Part shown: positions 25,474 to 38,070 of the stretch, piece by piece
How the letters are laid out: every line of letters starts with the position of its first letter
Numbering within the stretch: position 1 is the first letter of the stretch
DNA from: Trichopria drosophilae
Taxonomy: Eukaryota > Arthropoda > Insecta > Hymenoptera > Diapriidae
Length of the DNA stretch: 64,000 bases
Reading direction: 5' to 3'
NCBI GenBank assembly: GCA_030407085.1
Contig: CM059582.1
Coordinates: 155,458,501 to 155,522,500 of the forward strand
Made by a program: the position numbers and the translations under genes
The notes under the pieces: generated by a model
The model's database searches: none
What the model was told of the DNA's origin: nothing
The model's input: only the letters and a program-made list of their open reading frames with translations

Positions 25474-26171
25474 TCGTTACGAGTTGAAAACGTTATAATA
25501 TATTATATTTTCTGGTTAATCTAACTGTATGAACTTTAATGAATCATCAAAACATTTAAAATACAAAACTTACAACCCTCATAAGTATAATTAATTTTGT
25601 ATATCTCAATATAGATTAACACTAAAAAAATATATTTTGGCAATCAAATATGAAAATTCTTAACTTACATATGAAAATATTTTTTCAAGAAATCGCTATA
25701 TGGTTCTTTTCAATCGATTCTATTTTTGGTATTGGAATTTTTAAATTCAGCAAACTGTTGGCGGCCAAGAATGTTAGCCTCGTAAGCGAAACGCGTTAAG
25801 GTATCCGCATAATCCAAGTAGGGTACGATCAAAACCAGTATACGACCACACAAGTACAACGTGTAGAATACTTCGAAACTTGAGGTGCACCACAACTATA
25901 CGATGAACATAGTGCGTATATTCTGTGAGCTCGTAAAGTTATGAAATATTCTTCTATATATTTCAAACTAGGAATAATTCAAGTTATTTTTGAATAATCC
26001 ATCTCTAAATGCTTCGATATACAAAATACAATTTCAACTGTTCTGATAAATAATAGTCCTCATATTTATCGTGAATGTTCGGATTGTACGACCAATGATA
26101 CCTGTATACAAAACACCGCAAATTTAGGTAATGTATGTAACGGGTAAGCAACCGTTTATTAGTTATGATTC
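25474..26171. other. AT-rich spacer
   Basis: No supportable feature. The minus-strand frame at 25710-25895 has no recognised motif. Confidence 0.5.
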
Positions 26172-27114
26172 AATGGGAGGATATAGCCATAAAATCAGCT
26201 CTAAAAAATACACCTTTAACAAATTATTTCTGTAGTAATTTTTAACGAGGAAATCAGTGGTGCTAGAATAAAAAGTTTAAAAAATTTCAGGCCGAGAAAA
26301 CCTCCAATAGATATTTATCCTATCCTTTCTTGGCGCAATTATATGTATAGTTTGCTTTTCACACGGAAAAGAAAAATATAATTGGTGAAAATTTTTGCAT
26401 TTGCAGTAAAGGTAGAATTACGTCGACCAATAAAAGAGAAGATAATCAAACTTTTTCAACGTTTGATATGGTTTGTATCTAGATGGCATTTTTAGAAGTC
26501 TCGACAGGAATTAAATTATTCTCAATGATTACATATATGTGAAACTTTTTTTCTAATGTTCTTTTTATAAATACCTACATTTCATAAATATATTGGTAAA
26601 AAAAACAACAAATAATCTGGTCCAACACAAACAGAACGTTTTAGTGTCAGAATATCAAATACAATTGTGAAGATGTTACAAAATTATATCGGTATTCATT
26701 AGACTTTCCATCCAATGGATATTTGGACTTTATTTTATGAAACAAATATCGCAAAGAATCTGTCTTTCTAAAAATATATTACGAATAGCAGTGGTTGAAA
26801 TAATAAAATATATCAGAATGCAGATATTTCGAAAATAAAGGGTTAGGAAGTAATATTTGAAGAAGAAAACGAATATTTTAATAAAAAAATAGCATAAAAA
26901 ATAGTAAAATCAAATAAAAAACGGAACAATCTTTTTTTTTATAAGTATAAAACGATAATTCCAGCTTCTCAAAAATAAAAATGTTGTATGGATTAAAAAA
27001 ATTGTTAAAACTTTTTATTCAAGCACCACTGAATTCCTCGTAAAAAATTACTAAAAAAATAATTTTTTAAAGGTCAATTTCATAAAGCTGGTTTTGTTGG
27101 GTATATCTCCCCGT
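26172..27114. mobile_element. 943-bp element with long (about 115-bp) imperfect TIRs
   Basis: The arm at 26172-26290 and the arm at 27000-27114 are inverted copies over about 115 bp with moderate divergence. Shared words include GGGAGGATATA/GGGGAGATATA, ACCTTTAACAAATTATTT/ACCTTTAAAAAATTATTT and TCAGTGGTGCT. The interior is AT-rich and non-coding. Edges are approximate and no target duplication is clear. Confidence 0.7.
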
Positions 27115-28433
27115 TAAGGTAAAATGAACAGATCAGTTTTATTATATTATTATATTTGAAAGTTTCACTTGATTATGTAATTATATTAATTAACAAAATT
27201 TATGTGCTCTTAATTAATTAAAAAATAATTTATTTAAAAATTGTAATTCAATTATGTTTGTGATAACATTCTTGCAAGTTATTTAATTATTTCATAATGG
27301 TTATCCAAAGATTTAGAATTATTTTTCAAGAAAAGTAAAATTTTATGACCATCTTTCAGATTATATTTCGATAAAGATTAGTTCTGCGGTTCCTTCCATG
27401 CGCTCATCTCGTATCCAATGGAGTTGAATAAGTGCTCATTTAAAATATCCAATTTTTCAGAGTGATGTCTTCCCTTGCTCTCGTAGTTATCCTTAATCTT
27501 CGAAATGTGCTTTGATTGCGTGCAGTGGATCGTATAATGTGAACTTGGAAGTTCGACGTTTCCACGGTTCCTGTCAGCGAAAAATTTGACCTAAACTGAA
27601 CACTTCGAAATAAAATTATAAAACAGTTGGCTCGGAACGTTAACCTAATTGGGCCGTCGTGATTAAAAATAGTCAGCATTATACTTACTTTCCGTGGCTG
27701 TCTAAAATCAAGTTTTTAAATTATCGTTGTTGAATCTCAACTTGCAACTTTTCGAGAACAATCTACTTTTGCGCACGTACTATGTAAAATTTCGTTAATT
27801 AATGAGTATTTTACATTTCTGCTTTGACAAATGTATTACTTCATTATAATTCATTTTAGGAGAACTTCGAAACAATAGTGAAGTCTGAATTATGCCAATT
27901 AAAAGATATCATCTATTCACAATTTTATAAGCGTATTAAATTGTATGAGCGGATGTAGTAATTATATATTATGTTTTGTGACGCGTGTATTATAGTTATT
28001 CATAACAAAGTTTTTCTTATGGAATATGTGAATTAAAACTGGGAGATAATTCGGGATCAACTTAGATTTGATTAGATTGTAATATTTATGTATACAAACA
28101 AATGAGTTGCGGATGTAAAGGTGGGAAGCAAAGTGACATAGAGGAATAGTGGTGTAGAATTGTTAGGTTATATGATATTTTTTATACCAAAGTGTGCATC
28201 GGATTTTACATTTAAAGACACGATTTGGTTCCTCAGTACCCTAGTAGAAATCGAAATCAGCTACGCTAGCACTAGACAGGAGCTAGGAGTGAATCGTCAT
28301 GTTTTTTATACACGCATGCGCATTACACCAGCTCTGGCTGGGACTTGATAAAACGTGACAATTTACTCCGTGTATCGATGCCAATGATAAAGATAAAATA
28401 AGCGACTATGACGAAATACGAAAATTTATTATA
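27115..28433. other. AT-rich spacer
   Basis: A consensus minus-strand donor, GGAAA|GTAAGTATA near 27690, is not accompanied by a coding-like exon. I see nothing else. Confidence 0.4.
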
Positions 28434-29461
28434 CAGGGTGTCCAAAAAGTATCGAAACAGGTGTATAAGTTTTTTTATACAATATTTTTTACCCTGGTTA
28501 ACTGCTTCACTGGTAGCACAAAAAATTGGCTTCAAAGGCGTATAACTTGTAGCTGCCATATTGATTTTTGAAAATATGACATAAGATTCGTATTTAGCGA
28601 CTTAAAAACCTGTAGTATACCAAAGGAAGATGCCCACGAATATAAGTGATTTCCCCCCTCAAGATGGAGCCTCCAAAACTGACAAATTCGGAAGAGTTAG
28701 ATGAGAACTAATACCTAATGGAAATTTTGATGGTATTATCATCTGAGAAAGTTTAAAAAATCGTTGTCAAAGTCGCGGATTTTACATAGAAAAATACTGG
28801 ATTCTAAGTAGTAACAGTCCGCACCTTCTGCGAACAACACACTGTGCGGCCTATTACTACTGAAATCACTGCATTTATCTATGTATAATCTGTGGATTTA
28901 ACGGCATTTTTTTAAACTTTCCCACATCATAAAACAATCGAATTTTTTAGATGTTAGCTGTCATTATACTCTAACCGAATTTGTTATTTCGGAGGTTCCA
29001 TCTTGGAGGCAGAAATTACCTATACTCGTGGGCATCGTGCTTTCATGTAAATTCATTGAAAACTGTGGAGTCTATTATGTATGATGCAACACTAGTCGTG
29101 GCACTTTTTTTGTACACATATGATACATTATCAGTGAAGTGGTTAATGTCATTTCCGTAATAACATTTGGCGCTGGATCTTGGATTTGACATTGTCGATG
29201 ATCTTCAAGGTTATTTCAAGGTCATCTTCGTTTTTTTAAAAGGCAAGTTCCTTTTTCGACCTCGGCAATCAAAAGAGCGGAAAATTTTACATCAAATTGG
29301 TCTTATGAAAAAATTGTCTACGCGACCTTGGAAAGGTAAAAAATGAAGGTTAAATGTCTAAAAAACGATCTGACATACTTTTTCTAAAATAAAGTCAAAA
29401 AATTATAAAAGTGTTGATACCTTTATTATAACACGCGTTTCAATACCTTTTGGACACTCTG
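28434..29461. mobile_element. CAGGGTGTCC-ended (mariner-like) non-autonomous element
   Basis: The left edge CAGGGTGTCCAAAAAGTATC and the right edge GATAC-like TTTGGACACTCTG form an approximately 25-bp TIR with three mismatches. TA precedes the left end; the right flank AA may be a mutated TA. The right third holds several CAAGGTCATC/AAGGTTAAATG-type words often seen in such insect elements. A 0.4-kb palindromic MITE at 28622-29043 occupies the middle. No transposase frame remains. Confidence 0.75.
28622..29043. mobile_element. Palindromic MITE family A, copy 1
   Basis: The arms start AAAGGAAGATGCCCACG and end CTCGTGGGCATCGTGCTTT. Almost the entire 420 bp is one imperfect inverted repeat. Paired blocks include GATGGAGCCTCC/GGAGGTTCCATC, AAAAAATCGTTG and AGTAGTAACAGTC, with the centre near TGCGAACAACACACTGTG. 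It shares these blocks with copies at 53362, 57093 and 58348. It lies inside the 28434-29461 element and is therefore probably younger than it. Confidence 0.85.
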
Positions 29462-32400
29462 AATAATTGTTAGTGAAAACGCAGGTGAATTCAATGACCA
29501 CTCTAACGGAGTGCCGAGATTGAGTAGAATGGCTAGTCAGATTATTTGGTATACATTAAATTAATTTAACCAAGCCTAGCTGTCGTTTAAGATGAGGATG
29601 TCGAACGTATTGTAGAGTGATTTATTGGAAGGACGCTACTAATATGGAAAACAAATTAGTTTTATTCTCTAAAACGAAAAGGTGATTATTTTTACACTGC
29701 AGCCTTCGCAAATACAGCCGAGCCGATAAAAGTTTCCACAGAAATTTTACGTCTATAAATCAAAAAATCATTACTGATATCAAATGGCATTGAAAGTGAA
29801 TTTACGAGTTGTTAAATGTAAACACTTTGTTAGTTTTCTGTCAGGGTTAGTCGCATAATACTCTTCTCTATATAGTGTCTTACTACACGACGCAAACTCG
29901 AAAACAAGTATATGCATTCAAACTGTTTAAATATAAATTTGCATAATTATCGAGTATATTTAGCGTGACAATGTATGCAAAGTTTTCCTTCTTCTCAAAA
30001 CTGTGTAAAATCGCATATCGTTAAGTGGGTATTTATGTGATGATATTTCTGAAATTGTTTGGATATATTCGACTGTACTAACTTTCAATTACTTTGACAT
30101 TAGGATTCCGCGTTTTTACATTAAACGAGGGGAAATAATATACTATATATATATATTGACATGACAAATATAACAATATTAACTAAAGCATAATTGGTAA
30201 GGAGAGTCAGGAACTGTGCGTACAAATTGCAGTAAGTGAATAATTTTACGCCTGATAAAAAATGAGCTACAGTTATCGACAGACTGCAAAATTTACCACG
30301 TAGATTACAAATACAAAGATTGAAAACGGTAAGTTCTAATATTATAACCAACTATTTGTCGATATCAGTTGCGACTTTTGTAAATCAATTCATTCTTATT
30401 TAATTTTTAGCTAAAAACAATCTGAAATCAGGTAGAACGGGTATACAGGTGTTAAGTAGATTGTGAATCAAACTTTAGTATTTCCCAGAATTCAACTTTT
30501 AATTATCTTTTTATTTGTGATTATAAAACATACGCACATCCTCGTGCGCATTGCAGCTTCAAATTGTAGCGTAGCTGTCGTTTTTCTTAGATAACTTTGA
30601 ACTATACTGTTACAATTCACACAACAATTTTTCTGTTGTGAATAGAGGAAAGCAGTTTTCCGCTGCTAGTATGCATTCCGACATAATTTAGATAAACCGA
30701 AACTCCGAATTATGACCACCACGATTCATTTTTTTGTCAAATTACAAAATGCGTCTGTCCCCCATCAAAGTTATTATAGCATATTTCATGGATATTGCAT
30801 GGTTAGAGTTAACATTTAAATATAGCTTTCAGAGCAAGTTGCTTTCCTATACCAATTTATGATACAAATGTTTTTTTTTTAATGTTCAGGTCAAGGAATG
30901 GTAATTATTGAGTTATTGTTATTGTTAAGTACATTCCATGCATAGTATAGCTTTTTATAAATGGGTGTACGAAGAATCTTACATGGCAAAATGTATGTTG
31001 CTAGGAAACTATAGGCTGTGCTACGCGATAAGGTAGCCTTAGCAGTGGCGCTTTCGGTTTTTGTACGCCCGAGGGGCCATCTTATCCTTTTTCTTTCTCG
31101 GGGGAAAAGTTTAGTGTTCGGATGAGTTTTTCCGCAGCCGTATTCTACGATCGCCTTAATTCGAGCTCGCCTCAGGGTTGTTCGGAAATTCTGCTCCTGT
31201 AATTGCCTGCTCGATCGTGGATGTCACTCTATTAATGTATTCCCCCTCAACTTTTCGTGCGTACATTGAACGAATATAAATTTAGGTCGCTGTTAATTGG
31301 ATTCTTGATTCTAATTTTCTCTTCGCCTAGTTAATGAAGGAAAAGTATGAATTTATTTTGTTTTTGCATCATAGACACTTTTCAATACTCGTTAATTCTT
31401 CGGAGAAGTTTGAATGCACCGTACTTCCTACGTAATGCAGTGCACGTTTTTTAATTTCAAAGTGACTTTTTTAAAATTCATATCACGGATTTATTATTCA
31501 TTCAAAAGTCTATATAATAATATATTTTAGTTAATAGTTTATATTTATTCTTCAAGACATTAGTTTTTTCTTGTTTCGCGATCAATCTATGGTATTTTAA
31601 GGTAGAAAGACCTTCTAGAAAAACGTGGGCATCTAACACTGTTATTCTTGTAAAATGAGTCGACCGTACTGTCGCCGTAATTGCTTTAATTGTGAAAACA
31701 ATTAATCAAAAGCCACTCGTACAACGACCGGGTATCGCTTGGTGTACATGCCTGTAAGATTGGTAAATTTAATTATATCGTTGGTATCCCATCCCTGTTC
31801 TATTTTCATACATATACAGGGTTTTCGATAAAATTTTGGTATTCTATATAATAACAACTTAAATAAAATTGTTTAATTTTGTATTGGAAATGGATATGTT
31901 AATAAACCGTAGGGATTAAATATTTTTCATATCGAAAATATAAATCGCAATAATTATATACACTTTCGAATTGAGGAGATCCATTTATCCAAAGAATACC
32001 TCAAAATGTTCAGTCTTTTTTAACATTAACATTGACGTATTGTAAGTGATATTTTTACTAAAAGTAGAAATTTCTATGCAGTACTTGTTTATTATAGCAA
32101 AATCATACCTGGGATTTTGTCCGACTTTTGATGCTATAGGTAACAGAATTCTCAGCTGTTTTTAACTCTTTAATTTATATTATTTTTAATAATATTAATA
32201 TCAAAGTATGTGCCGAGATAATTATAGATTTTTATATACTAGTTAAACATGCAATATTTTAAAGGAAAGACGTAGGTTAGACAAATTTTTCTTGTTAAGT
32301 TACACTTTGCAAATAGTTTAGAATTTTTATTTTCATTTATTGATAGTTGAGCTGCTGATATTTGGAGATATTTATAATTTAATGGTTGTATTTATTAGAA

Positions 32401-33073
32401 ATTGGTCTAGATTAATTACAATTTATTACTGTAAATAAAATTTTTTCTAGACGTTAAACAATCGTACGTATCTCAGCATGAAATTTATATTTTTTTATCA
32501 GCATAATTAATGAATGATGAAATTAAAATTTACATTGGTAACGGTAAAGTGCGTGCCAATTTCACTACACATATTACTATTATTAAATTTGTATCATCCT
32601 CGTTCGGCATAATGATAGCAGCGGGGCACAATAAACAGTTCATAAGTTGTAATGTCTCGTCATTGCTGGTATAAGTAAATGCATTTTCCCAGATGCAAAT
32701 AACTACGAAGAAGATGAATATTATATAAATAGCCATATAGATATATACTGAGATATTTTTTTTACATTTTAGAGATATTTAGGGCTATTATTTTATAAAC
32801 ATAAGAAATTATTACTTCGTCCTATAAATAAAACAATGTTTGTCCGTGATCTTGTACGTATGTCCAGGCGCCCCATTTATTTGTCTCGCGATATTTCGTG
32901 AACGGTAAACTGATTTTAAAGTTCAAACTCTTTTATGGCATAACTTAGATGTGATTAGTATTTGGAGTCGATCCATACTAGATTATGTGGAGGTCGACAA
33001 AAAAAAATAATTTTTTTTACGTTTCTTATAACTAATGGAAATCGCATAAAAAATGCTCCCAGTTAAAAAGATA
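29462..33073. other. AT-rich stretch with a small GC-balanced patch near 31.0-31.25 kb
   Basis: The patch at 31010-31260 is GC-balanced without an open frame or recognised motif. An ACAGGGTTTTCGATAAAATT word at 31816 may be one end of a mariner-like element, but no partner was seen. Hydrophobic frames at 30121-30351 lack support. Confidence 0.4.
32530..32736 (-). CDS. Possible small secreted-peptide exon (uncertain)
   Basis: The frame starts at a true ATG (32734-32736) and encodes 68 residues. Residues 1-16, MAIYIIFIFFVVICIW, are strongly hydrophobic and could be a signal peptide, with a plausible cleavage after ENA at about residue 19. The rest has two nearby cysteines (NCLLC), an acidic patch (PNEDD) and a second hydrophobic run (LIIVICVV). 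I recognise no family. AT-rich DNA readily yields hydrophobic frames, so this may be chance. No promoter or splice structure supports it. Confidence 0.15.
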   Translation of the reverse strand: MAIYIIFIFFVVICIWENAFTYTSNDETLQLMNCLLCPAAIIMPNEDDTNLIIVICVVKLARTLPLPM

Positions 33074-33145
33074 GAGCATCAAATTCTCTATATAAAAGGT
33101 TAGATATATTTTCTTCATAAAATTAATGGGTAATGCAGTAGAAAA
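33074..33145. repeat. Interspersed direct repeat B, copy 1
   Basis: About 70 bp beginning GAGCATCAAATTCTCTATAT, with AAAAGGTTAGATATATTTTC and ending AATGCAGTAGAAAA. It is paired with 34351-34420 in the same orientation at clearly recognisable but diverged identity. Confidence 0.65.
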
Positions 33146-36086
33146 CGAATTATCATGAGAATAATCAACTTAATACTGGATAATATGGTAGCTTTAATGA
33201 CCATGCAACAATAATAAGATGTCCTTCTCCAATCTAATCTCCACTTAATTTGTTTTAAAAGATAATTTTCAAAGAGAATGAATTTGTGGGGGGCTATTAG
33301 AACTGTGAACTCACTCTTTATCCCAAAGTGGGTGCATGGGGTACGGGGGCGTAGCAAATTTTAACTGACCATAGTCAAGAGTGTACTTACTTAAAATGTT
33401 ATTTCGAGAGAATTTAAAACATTATCAACATTGGGCGCTGAGATCATTATTCGGTGCTGTTCATCGATATAATACGGAAAATACATGATTTAATGGGTTC
33501 AAATTCACGCGGTAAAAGGTGTCCGGCATTAACGATATTATCCTCGATCAGCATTCATTATTGCAATTATGTAAGTTCGCGATCAATCTAGATTGTTCTA
33601 GAATATTTCGCAATGCCCTTTTCGGTTTTCTGCGAACCACGTGTTCAGTTGGTGCCACTAATTTGAACGATAATTATTGCATGCAATTCAGGGATTGATT
33701 TTGGAATTGGTAAAGAATGATAAAAAAAGGAAGTTTTCTGTTTTAAACATACGCGTCGCAACGCAATGTAACGTTCGCGCATCGAATTGTATAAATTTTC
33801 AGTGCAGTTCTCATTTAATTGGTTTATAAATCGTTTCTTGCACTCTTCCATTCTGGACCCGCATCCTCAGCATCACGGTTCTTTGTGTTAATATTGCATG
33901 TAAGCCCTTAATGAGCAACAGAAGCTAATTCAGATTATATTATTGTGGGATGAAAATTGGACGTCCTAGAATAATTTTCAACATTTTTTGTTCTATTTTT
34001 GTACTTTTCGAAGTCAAATATTTTACCAGGGATGATTTCAGCGCTCTCTATATAAACATTGTTTTAAATTTGTTAGGAAAAGACTTTCCAAATAAGTCCT
34101 CTCACGATTACCACTGTTGTCTTTTAAGATTTGATTCCCCTTTCGTATTGCAAGTACCCTGTTGGGGCGAGAGAGGGGAGTGAAATTCAAAAAAATTGAC
34201 CCGCGCAAAAAAAATTATATGCGAGAAATTACTTCAGAAAGTACGGAAATATCTTGAAAGGAGAACGATTCAAAATCACTGAAAAAACACGATTTTTTTC
34301 ATTTATTTTGGAAAAGACAACTCGCGAAAAACGTTTCCCACAAAAACATGGAGCATCAATTTCTCTGTAAAAAAGGTTAGATGCATTTTCTTTTTCATGT
34401 CAGTAGTAATGCTGGAAAAGACGGATGAACATAAAAATATTGGACTTGCGTGATCAGCACGTTGCGGTTTAAGAGTTTAAAAATTAGTTGAGGACTTATG
34501 TTATTCAGTGTATAATAATTATATGATTAAGAAGATTACAGAATATTTTTAAGACGAAGTGCATTATTAATATTACTTAACGGAATCCGATTTATGCATG
34601 TATATTTATTCACTTATTTAGTTAATGACAAACAGAAAATTTCAGTAACCAGCCTTTATAAAAAAAGCGTTTGTCTAGCGAAACATCACCATATGTAGAC
34701 AGTCTGACCATAACGTCGTTTTAAACCTTGACAGAAAATTATTAGTGAACGAGAAAGTATTGGGGAACAGCAGAGTTTCGCCAAGTCGAGGTTTCCACGG
34801 TAGGCACCTCGAAAACACTAGTTGATTTAGTGTGACTTAGAGGTGCGAAGAAGACTAAGAATACATGGCGATATACTCCAAAGACAAAAATTATCCCTAA
34901 AAATTGAGGAAAAATTAAGAACGTACATCCCGAAAGAAACAGCCACTGAATCGAAGTTCATTCAGCGACACAACGAAAACCATTAAAAAGATCATCAAAA
35001 GCAATACATAAAAACTAAATTCCGGCTCCCATATCGATACAAAAGATTACGAATTTGAAAACAATGATGTCGTGTGTAGTTAATCCACTATTCCTAAGCC
35101 GTCCGTATCCTTTCACGATTGCTTCCTGCAGAGAACGAAAATCAGTCAGAAGAGAAGAAAATATATTCTCGTAGAAACTAAAAATAATAGACTGGAGCAT
35201 ATGCAACTTTTATTTTAATTTGATTCATGTTTATTTTAATTCCACCGGTGCATTACGGAGGTTCGATCGAAACTGCCAAAAGATCAGGTTTACTTTTCTT
35301 TTGAGTCAGCGAATCAAAACTTTAAAAACTTATTTTATTAATTAAATACAAATCAAATTTGCGTATTCTGATGTTTTAGGTTCCCGTTTCTTTTAAAAAT
35401 TCAAATTTCCTTCTCTTCTGAGGGATTTTTCTCTAACGATTTAGACAAAAGTGGACGGATACGAACCGTTCGATAGCATATATGCGAAGTCGCTACACAG
35501 AGCAACAGTACTTTCATAGTCATATGCTGCGTCGATTTTTGTTATGATGTATCGTTTTTATGCTATTTTCAGTGATTTTCCTCATGTCACAGGATAAACC
35601 GAACGGCAATTCAGGAAATGTTTCTTTCGGGATGTTCGTTCTTAATTTTTCTACTATTTCTAGTGAGACCATCATATGCATTTTTAGTGTTTGGCGTATA
35701 TCGCCGAAAAGAGAAATAGGCGATGCATTGCATATTCAGAAGGAAGTTCAAAAAAATATTATTTGGCACATTCTATACGAAATATCTTCCATAATCTATA
35801 AAATGAATTTGTCCCACACTATAGGGTATAGATACTTAATAAGGTCAACACTTTGTCCCGTTCTTTGCCCATGCTTTTTAAAGTAGTTTCACAGTACAAC
35901 TCAAAAGAATATATGTAAATAACAATTTATATGTGGTTTTTGTATGCGGTTATATATAAATATTAGTTGCGCATGTAGCATTGTGCTCTATGGAGTCTAT
36001 ATATGTAGCCTAAATGATATTCACATATTTTTTGTGTTAATTACGAGGAGAATATTGCATATTAACAACACATCGCTGTCAGAAAA
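33146..36086. other. AT-rich stretch with weak coding-like frames
   Basis: A minus-strand frame at 33645-33851 starts at ATG with a good context and reads MEECKKRFINQLNENC, then a GTATGT donor-like site. A minus-strand acceptor TTTTCGTTCTCTGCAG near 35135 precedes EAIVKGYGRLRNSGL. Neither has a partner exon or recognised family. No gene is called. Confidence 0.3.
34351..34420. repeat. Interspersed direct repeat B, copy 2
   Basis: It begins GAGCATCAATTTCTCTGTAA, with AAAAGGTTAGATGCATTTTC and AGTAATGCTGGAAAA. It is the same unit and orientation as 33074-33145, about 1.28 kb away. Confidence 0.65.
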
Positions 36087-36309
36087 GGGGGCACCTCAAA
36101 AACCCGACAAATCACAAAACAGACATTTCGAAAACCCGACATTCAAAAACCAGACATTTAAAAAATACAGACAGCACCGATTGGTATGTTCACTACATAA
36201 AAAAATTAATTCAGATCGCCGTCTTAATTACATTTTCAGAACATGTATTTTTTGAAATGTTTTTTTAAGTGTTTGTTTTGTGATTTGTCGGGTGTTTGAG
36301 GCACACCCT
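36087..36309. mobile_element. 223-bp MITE with CCCGACAAATCACAAAAC inverted repeats
   Basis: The left arm GCACCTCAAAAACCCGACAA, continuing ATCACAAAAC, is matched by the right arm GTTTTGTGATTTGTCGGGTG, continuing TTTGAGGC. TIRs are about 33 bp with three or four mismatches. Short internal GACATTTNGAAAACC/CCAGACATT repeats follow the left arm. It is non-coding. Confidence 0.8.
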
Positions 36310-38070
36310 CAGAAAGATATTCCACCAGAGCAAAAAGAGTTTAAAAACAATGAAATGCTATATTATAAATATTAGATTTTACTATTATATCATTTATTAA
36401 TTATAATAATGAGAGTGAAATAACACCATACGAAATTTGATTTCAATAAATAATGAATATCCATCGAAAAATAAATCACAGATATGCATTCATATGTACA
36501 GTGTAAATAGAATAACTTTCCATTATACCCTAAACCGTCGGTATACCCATATTATGGGTAATTGTATTTTTAAGATTCGGTAAGTTCAAAATATTCGTTA
36601 TTTACTAGGCTATTGATATCCAGTCAGTTATATTCGCATCCGACTTTGTGAACAAGGCTAACAGTTTTTGAAAGTGTTTAATTGTTTCAATGGTTTAAAG
36701 AAATCAATAAACTTGAATGACGTTAAGTAAAAGATTAGAAAATGACACTTGAAAATGAGTCCACTTCTAACTCCTGTTCATTGTTTCAAGATTTTCTCGA
36801 GTTTCGAAAGATTCTTCTCGCGTTTCTTTTTAAGAAACTCTAGGAATCGAGTTTCTCAGTTTGTTTCTCTTGCTCTCACTCTCTTACTCTCGCTCTTCAT
36901 CTTAACCTTTACTTGTCTTGTTTTTCTGTCCACCTCCTTCTGGCTTTCTATGTTTCAAGAATGTTCCTTCTTACACACGCGCGCAAAATTCTGAGGAGTT
37001 TCCAGTATAACGGAGTATATCGTTTCTGCACGGCAGATCGGTGTAAGAAGGAGATCCGAATTCTTCGTTTTGTGCAGCTTGACATTCTCACCGAATTAGG
37101 AAAGGCGATATAGAAACGGATTATTTTTCCCGTTTCATTCCCGTCGCTGTTAATACTGTGAGATTCTATTTTGGTACCAGTTTGCGATTTATCCTGTGTG
37201 ATGGGAGATGATATACTTTCAGATTTACTGACAAGCATGCCAAAAGTGAAAACAATAACATTATTTAGCAAGCGTCGTCTAATTATATTAATGCCAAGCA
37301 TGAAAATATGTCGCAGTTTAAAGAGCGTTATGGAGAACCTATATTTTAATTGACATGTCCAGCAACATTCCATTTTGGTGCGACGTAATAACTGATTAAA
37401 AATATGGTAAACAATTTTTGTATAATAAAAGTAAACGTTTTTTTAATAAGTAATACTATACTTATGAAAAAATACCCATATTATTTTTGTTTATAAATGT
37501 ATAATGGAAATTTGATAATTAAGATTAACTTAATGTTGTTTTAAAACGTTATTTACAATATTTAAAATATTAGTTTGAACATATAATGATATGTATTAAA
37601 TATTGAATATATTAATGTTAGTATATCCGGATTACAAGTAATGGCGACGATAGACGAATTTGCAAATAGCCAAGATGGAACAGAATTTACGTTAAAATAG
37701 TCTTTCTAACAATAAGTTTATTTTGAGACTGAATACGACTATGCAAATGTTGTGTTCTGAGTATCCAATGTGCTGATTCCTTCTTATCAACATCAATAAT
37801 TTGAGCTCTTTAAAAGAAATCCGAACGCCTCGACACTTTCAGATTTTATTAAGACATTATAACTGCCGGGGTTTAAATTATAACTAGCGCGAACCAACAT
37901 TTTTCCAGTAACTATCAATTTACAATATATATTTTTATAGTTGTAATATTATAAGCTAATAGTAACGTTTTTAAAATTTCACAGTTTTGGCATAACTATG
38001 ATGAGAATAAAGGGTAGCAAATACTACTCTGATACCAGTACTATTTTTCTACAGGAAGTTCGCAGAATTA
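36310..38070. other. AT-rich stretch including a 141-codon chance-length frame
   Basis: The longest frame in the window (minus strand, 36948-37373) lies here. It overlaps open frames on the plus strand, begins in a C/T-rich tract at 36750-36980 and matches no domain I know. I treat it as non-coding. Confidence 0.35.

Noticed and set aside
31816..31850. Single mariner-like end (ACAGGGTTTTCG)
   Set aside because: No matching inverted end within a few kb.
36948..37373. Longest open frame (141 codons, minus strand)
   Set aside because: No domain, no splice sites, overlapping open frames on the other strand, and a length expected by chance in 64 kb.
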